Source: Gammaproteobacteria bacterium (GTDB lineage Bacteria > Pseudomonadota > Gammaproteobacteria > UWMA-0217). Taken from it: a stretch of 6,619 bases of DNA. Below, piece after piece: positions 5,841 to 6,619 of this stretch (position 1 is the stretch's first letter; the number at the start of each line of letters is the position of its first letter). The stretch is from positions 1 to 6,619 of the forward strand of contig DRPO01000509.1 of assembly GCA_011330835.1 (NCBI GenBank). The letters run 5' to 3'. The position numbers and the translations under genes were made by a program. The notes beneath the pieces are model-generated. The model saw only the letters and a program-made list of their open reading frames with translations, had not been told where the DNA came from and did not search any database.

Positions 5841-6124
5841 GGGTGAGATGACTAATGGCCGAACATTATCCAAGAACCGGGCCTGATAGTCCACCCCGGC
5901 GCGCACCAACAGAAACAAAAATGCGATGTTAAGCCTATGAATTTTGCGACATTTGCCTCTTGTTTTTTTTCTACAAACATTCGCGCAAAAGCGACAACTC
6001 AACTGGCGAATAGTTCAAAACCATAACCGCGCAACAGCCTGTAAACTCGCCCATTGAGCGGCAAAACCTTGAAAACAGGCCACTCACGGTCGAGGCTCCC
6101 CGTTCAGGACGCCTGGTTTTGGCG
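5837..6124. other. Noncoding region upstream of rpoS
   Basis: About 290 bp with no supported gene. Two short minus-strand open frames here lack ribosome-binding sites or overlap the neighbouring gene in a different frame. The stretch is visibly more AT-rich than the genes, with a run of eight T (5963-5970, eight A on the rpoS strand). I see no hairpin next to this run, so it is not called a terminator. The region probably holds the rpoS promoter and leader, and the 3' end of the transcript of the membrane-protein gene. Confidence 0.6.
5865..5893 (-). promoter_or_regulatory. Promoter candidate for rpoS
   Basis: TGGACT (5893-5888) matches four of six bases of the -35 consensus and GATAAT (5870-5865) five of six of the -10, with an ideal 17-bp spacer. 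Transcription would start near 5858, leaving a short leader of about 28 nt before the ATG at 5830. A longer leader from further upstream is also possible. Based on consensus matching only. Confidence 0.4.
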
Positions 6125-6544
6125 TCAAACGACCTCCGTCCCCCATTCCACCAGAATCGCCACCGCGCCAATCGCAATCGCCAGGGCGCCATACAGCAGA
6201 TGGCCATAGGTCAACAGCAGCAAGCCGTTGATAGCCAGGGATGCGCCCAGGAAATAAAGCGTCAGCCCCGGCACGAGATCCCTGCGTTTGCCGCGAACGC
6301 CCGACACAATCAGGCTGACGCCGGCGATCAACAGGCTAACGGCGAATACCGCCCACATCGCCTGGAACAGCGCCTGGTGGGAGAAAAACGTCAATTCGCC
6401 CTCGGCGAGACGAGGCAGCAGAAACGCCAGCATGGTGGAGATTCTCAGCACGGCGGCCGCGCCAAGAATGGCAAGAATGGCTCCCAGCAAGGTAATCGCC
6501 GGACGGCTGGAAGACTTTTGCGGATCGGCAACCCGGGTGGACAT
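6125..6544 (-). CDS. Four-helix inner-membrane protein, uncharacterised
   Basis: A 139-residue integral membrane protein I do not recognise. After a polar 14-residue N-terminus come four predicted membrane segments: about 16-44 (ITLLGAILAILGAAAVL and onward), 60-83, 91-112 and 113-133. A basic loop RGKRRD at 84-89 between helices 2 and 3 suggests this loop is cytoplasmic. There are no catalytic-looking residues. The layout, repeated small-residue helices arranged in two hairpins, resembles small stress-associated four-TM membrane proteins, but I cannot place it in a named family. The ATG at 6544 is well supported by AGGAG (6555-6551) 6 nt upstream. It lies on the rpoS strand about 290 bp upstream of it, too far for a tight operon, though read-through is possible because no terminator is visible. 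Confidence 0.8.
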   Translation of the reverse strand: MSTRVADPQKSSSRPAITLLGAILAILGAAAVLRISTMLAFLLPRLAEGELTFFSHQALFQAMWAVFAVSLLIAGVSLIVSGVRGKRRDLVPGLTLYFLGASLAINGLLLLTYGHLLYGALAIAIGAVAILVEWGTEVV

Positions 6545-6578
6545 GAATAGCTCCTGAGGTTGTTACTGTTTTCCACGG

Positions 6579-6585
6579 AGTGTAG
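6579..6585 (-). promoter_or_regulatory. Sigma-S-like -10 element upstream of the four-helix membrane protein
   Basis: The minus strand reads CTACACT, differing at one base from the CTATACT form preferred by RpoS-containing polymerase. Transcription would begin near 6572, about 28 nt before the ATG. There is no good -35, which sigma-S promoters often lack. A single 7-base match is weak evidence. Confidence 0.3.
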
Positions 6586-6619
6586 CCGATTTGAAGCCAG
6601 TTCGCCGGTTTCCAGATCC

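Noticed and set aside
5069..5851. 260-codon plus-strand frame opposite rpoS
   Set aside because: It is antisense to a highly conserved sigma factor. The composition (Leu, Arg, Gln, His) is that of a mirrored frame.
5963..5970. Run of eight T on the plus strand, as in an intrinsic terminator
   Set aside because: No GC-rich hairpin precedes it and no plus-strand gene ends nearby.
5817..6002. 61-codon minus-strand frame just upstream of rpoS with a TTG start
   Set aside because: It has no ribosome-binding site, overlaps the rpoS start, and covers the promoter candidate. The protein has no recognisable pattern.

Overview
The window is GC-rich, densely packed DNA that reads as chromosome of a gammaproteobacterium. 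The evidence is a clear stationary-phase sigma factor (RpoS), a clear tRNA methyltransferase of the CmoM type, an outer-membrane barrel protein ending in phenylalanine, and two kinds of short palindromic intergenic repeat common in proteobacterial genomes. I cannot name the genus from sequence alone.

Layout. Positions 1-506 contain no gene I can support firmly. They hold small palindromes, a GC-rich repeat at 171-209, and an open frame running in from the left edge that ends inside that repeat. A plus-strand family-4 glycosyltransferase (507-1745) follows and converges, 5 bp apart, on a minus-strand outer-membrane protein gene (1751-2467). That gene has its own promoter candidate with a perfect TATAAT. 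Next comes a minus-strand three-gene operon, transcribed from about 4520 down to 2683: a 63-residue uncharacterised protein, a HAD-IIA phosphatase and cmoM. Its two junctions overlap as TAATG and ATGA, which suggests translational coupling. A palindromic repeat follows cmoM.

Divergent from this operon is a small Mth938/DUF498-domain protein (4556-4927). Its 3' end overlaps the 3' end of the minus-strand rpoS gene (4919-5830) by 9 bp. Upstream of rpoS lie about 290 bp of noncoding DNA with a promoter candidate, then a minus-strand four-helix membrane protein (6125-6544) whose upstream region carries a sigma-S-like -10 element.

Functionally this is a mixed housekeeping neighbourhood: surface polysaccharide or glycan transfer, envelope, tRNA wobble modification, a small phosphatase and stress sigma factor. 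I found no defence system, mobile element or CRISPR array. The items most worth a second look are the 63-residue protein coupled to the HAD/cmoM operon, the rpoS locus without an adjacent nlpD, and the repeat-interrupted open frame at the left edge.
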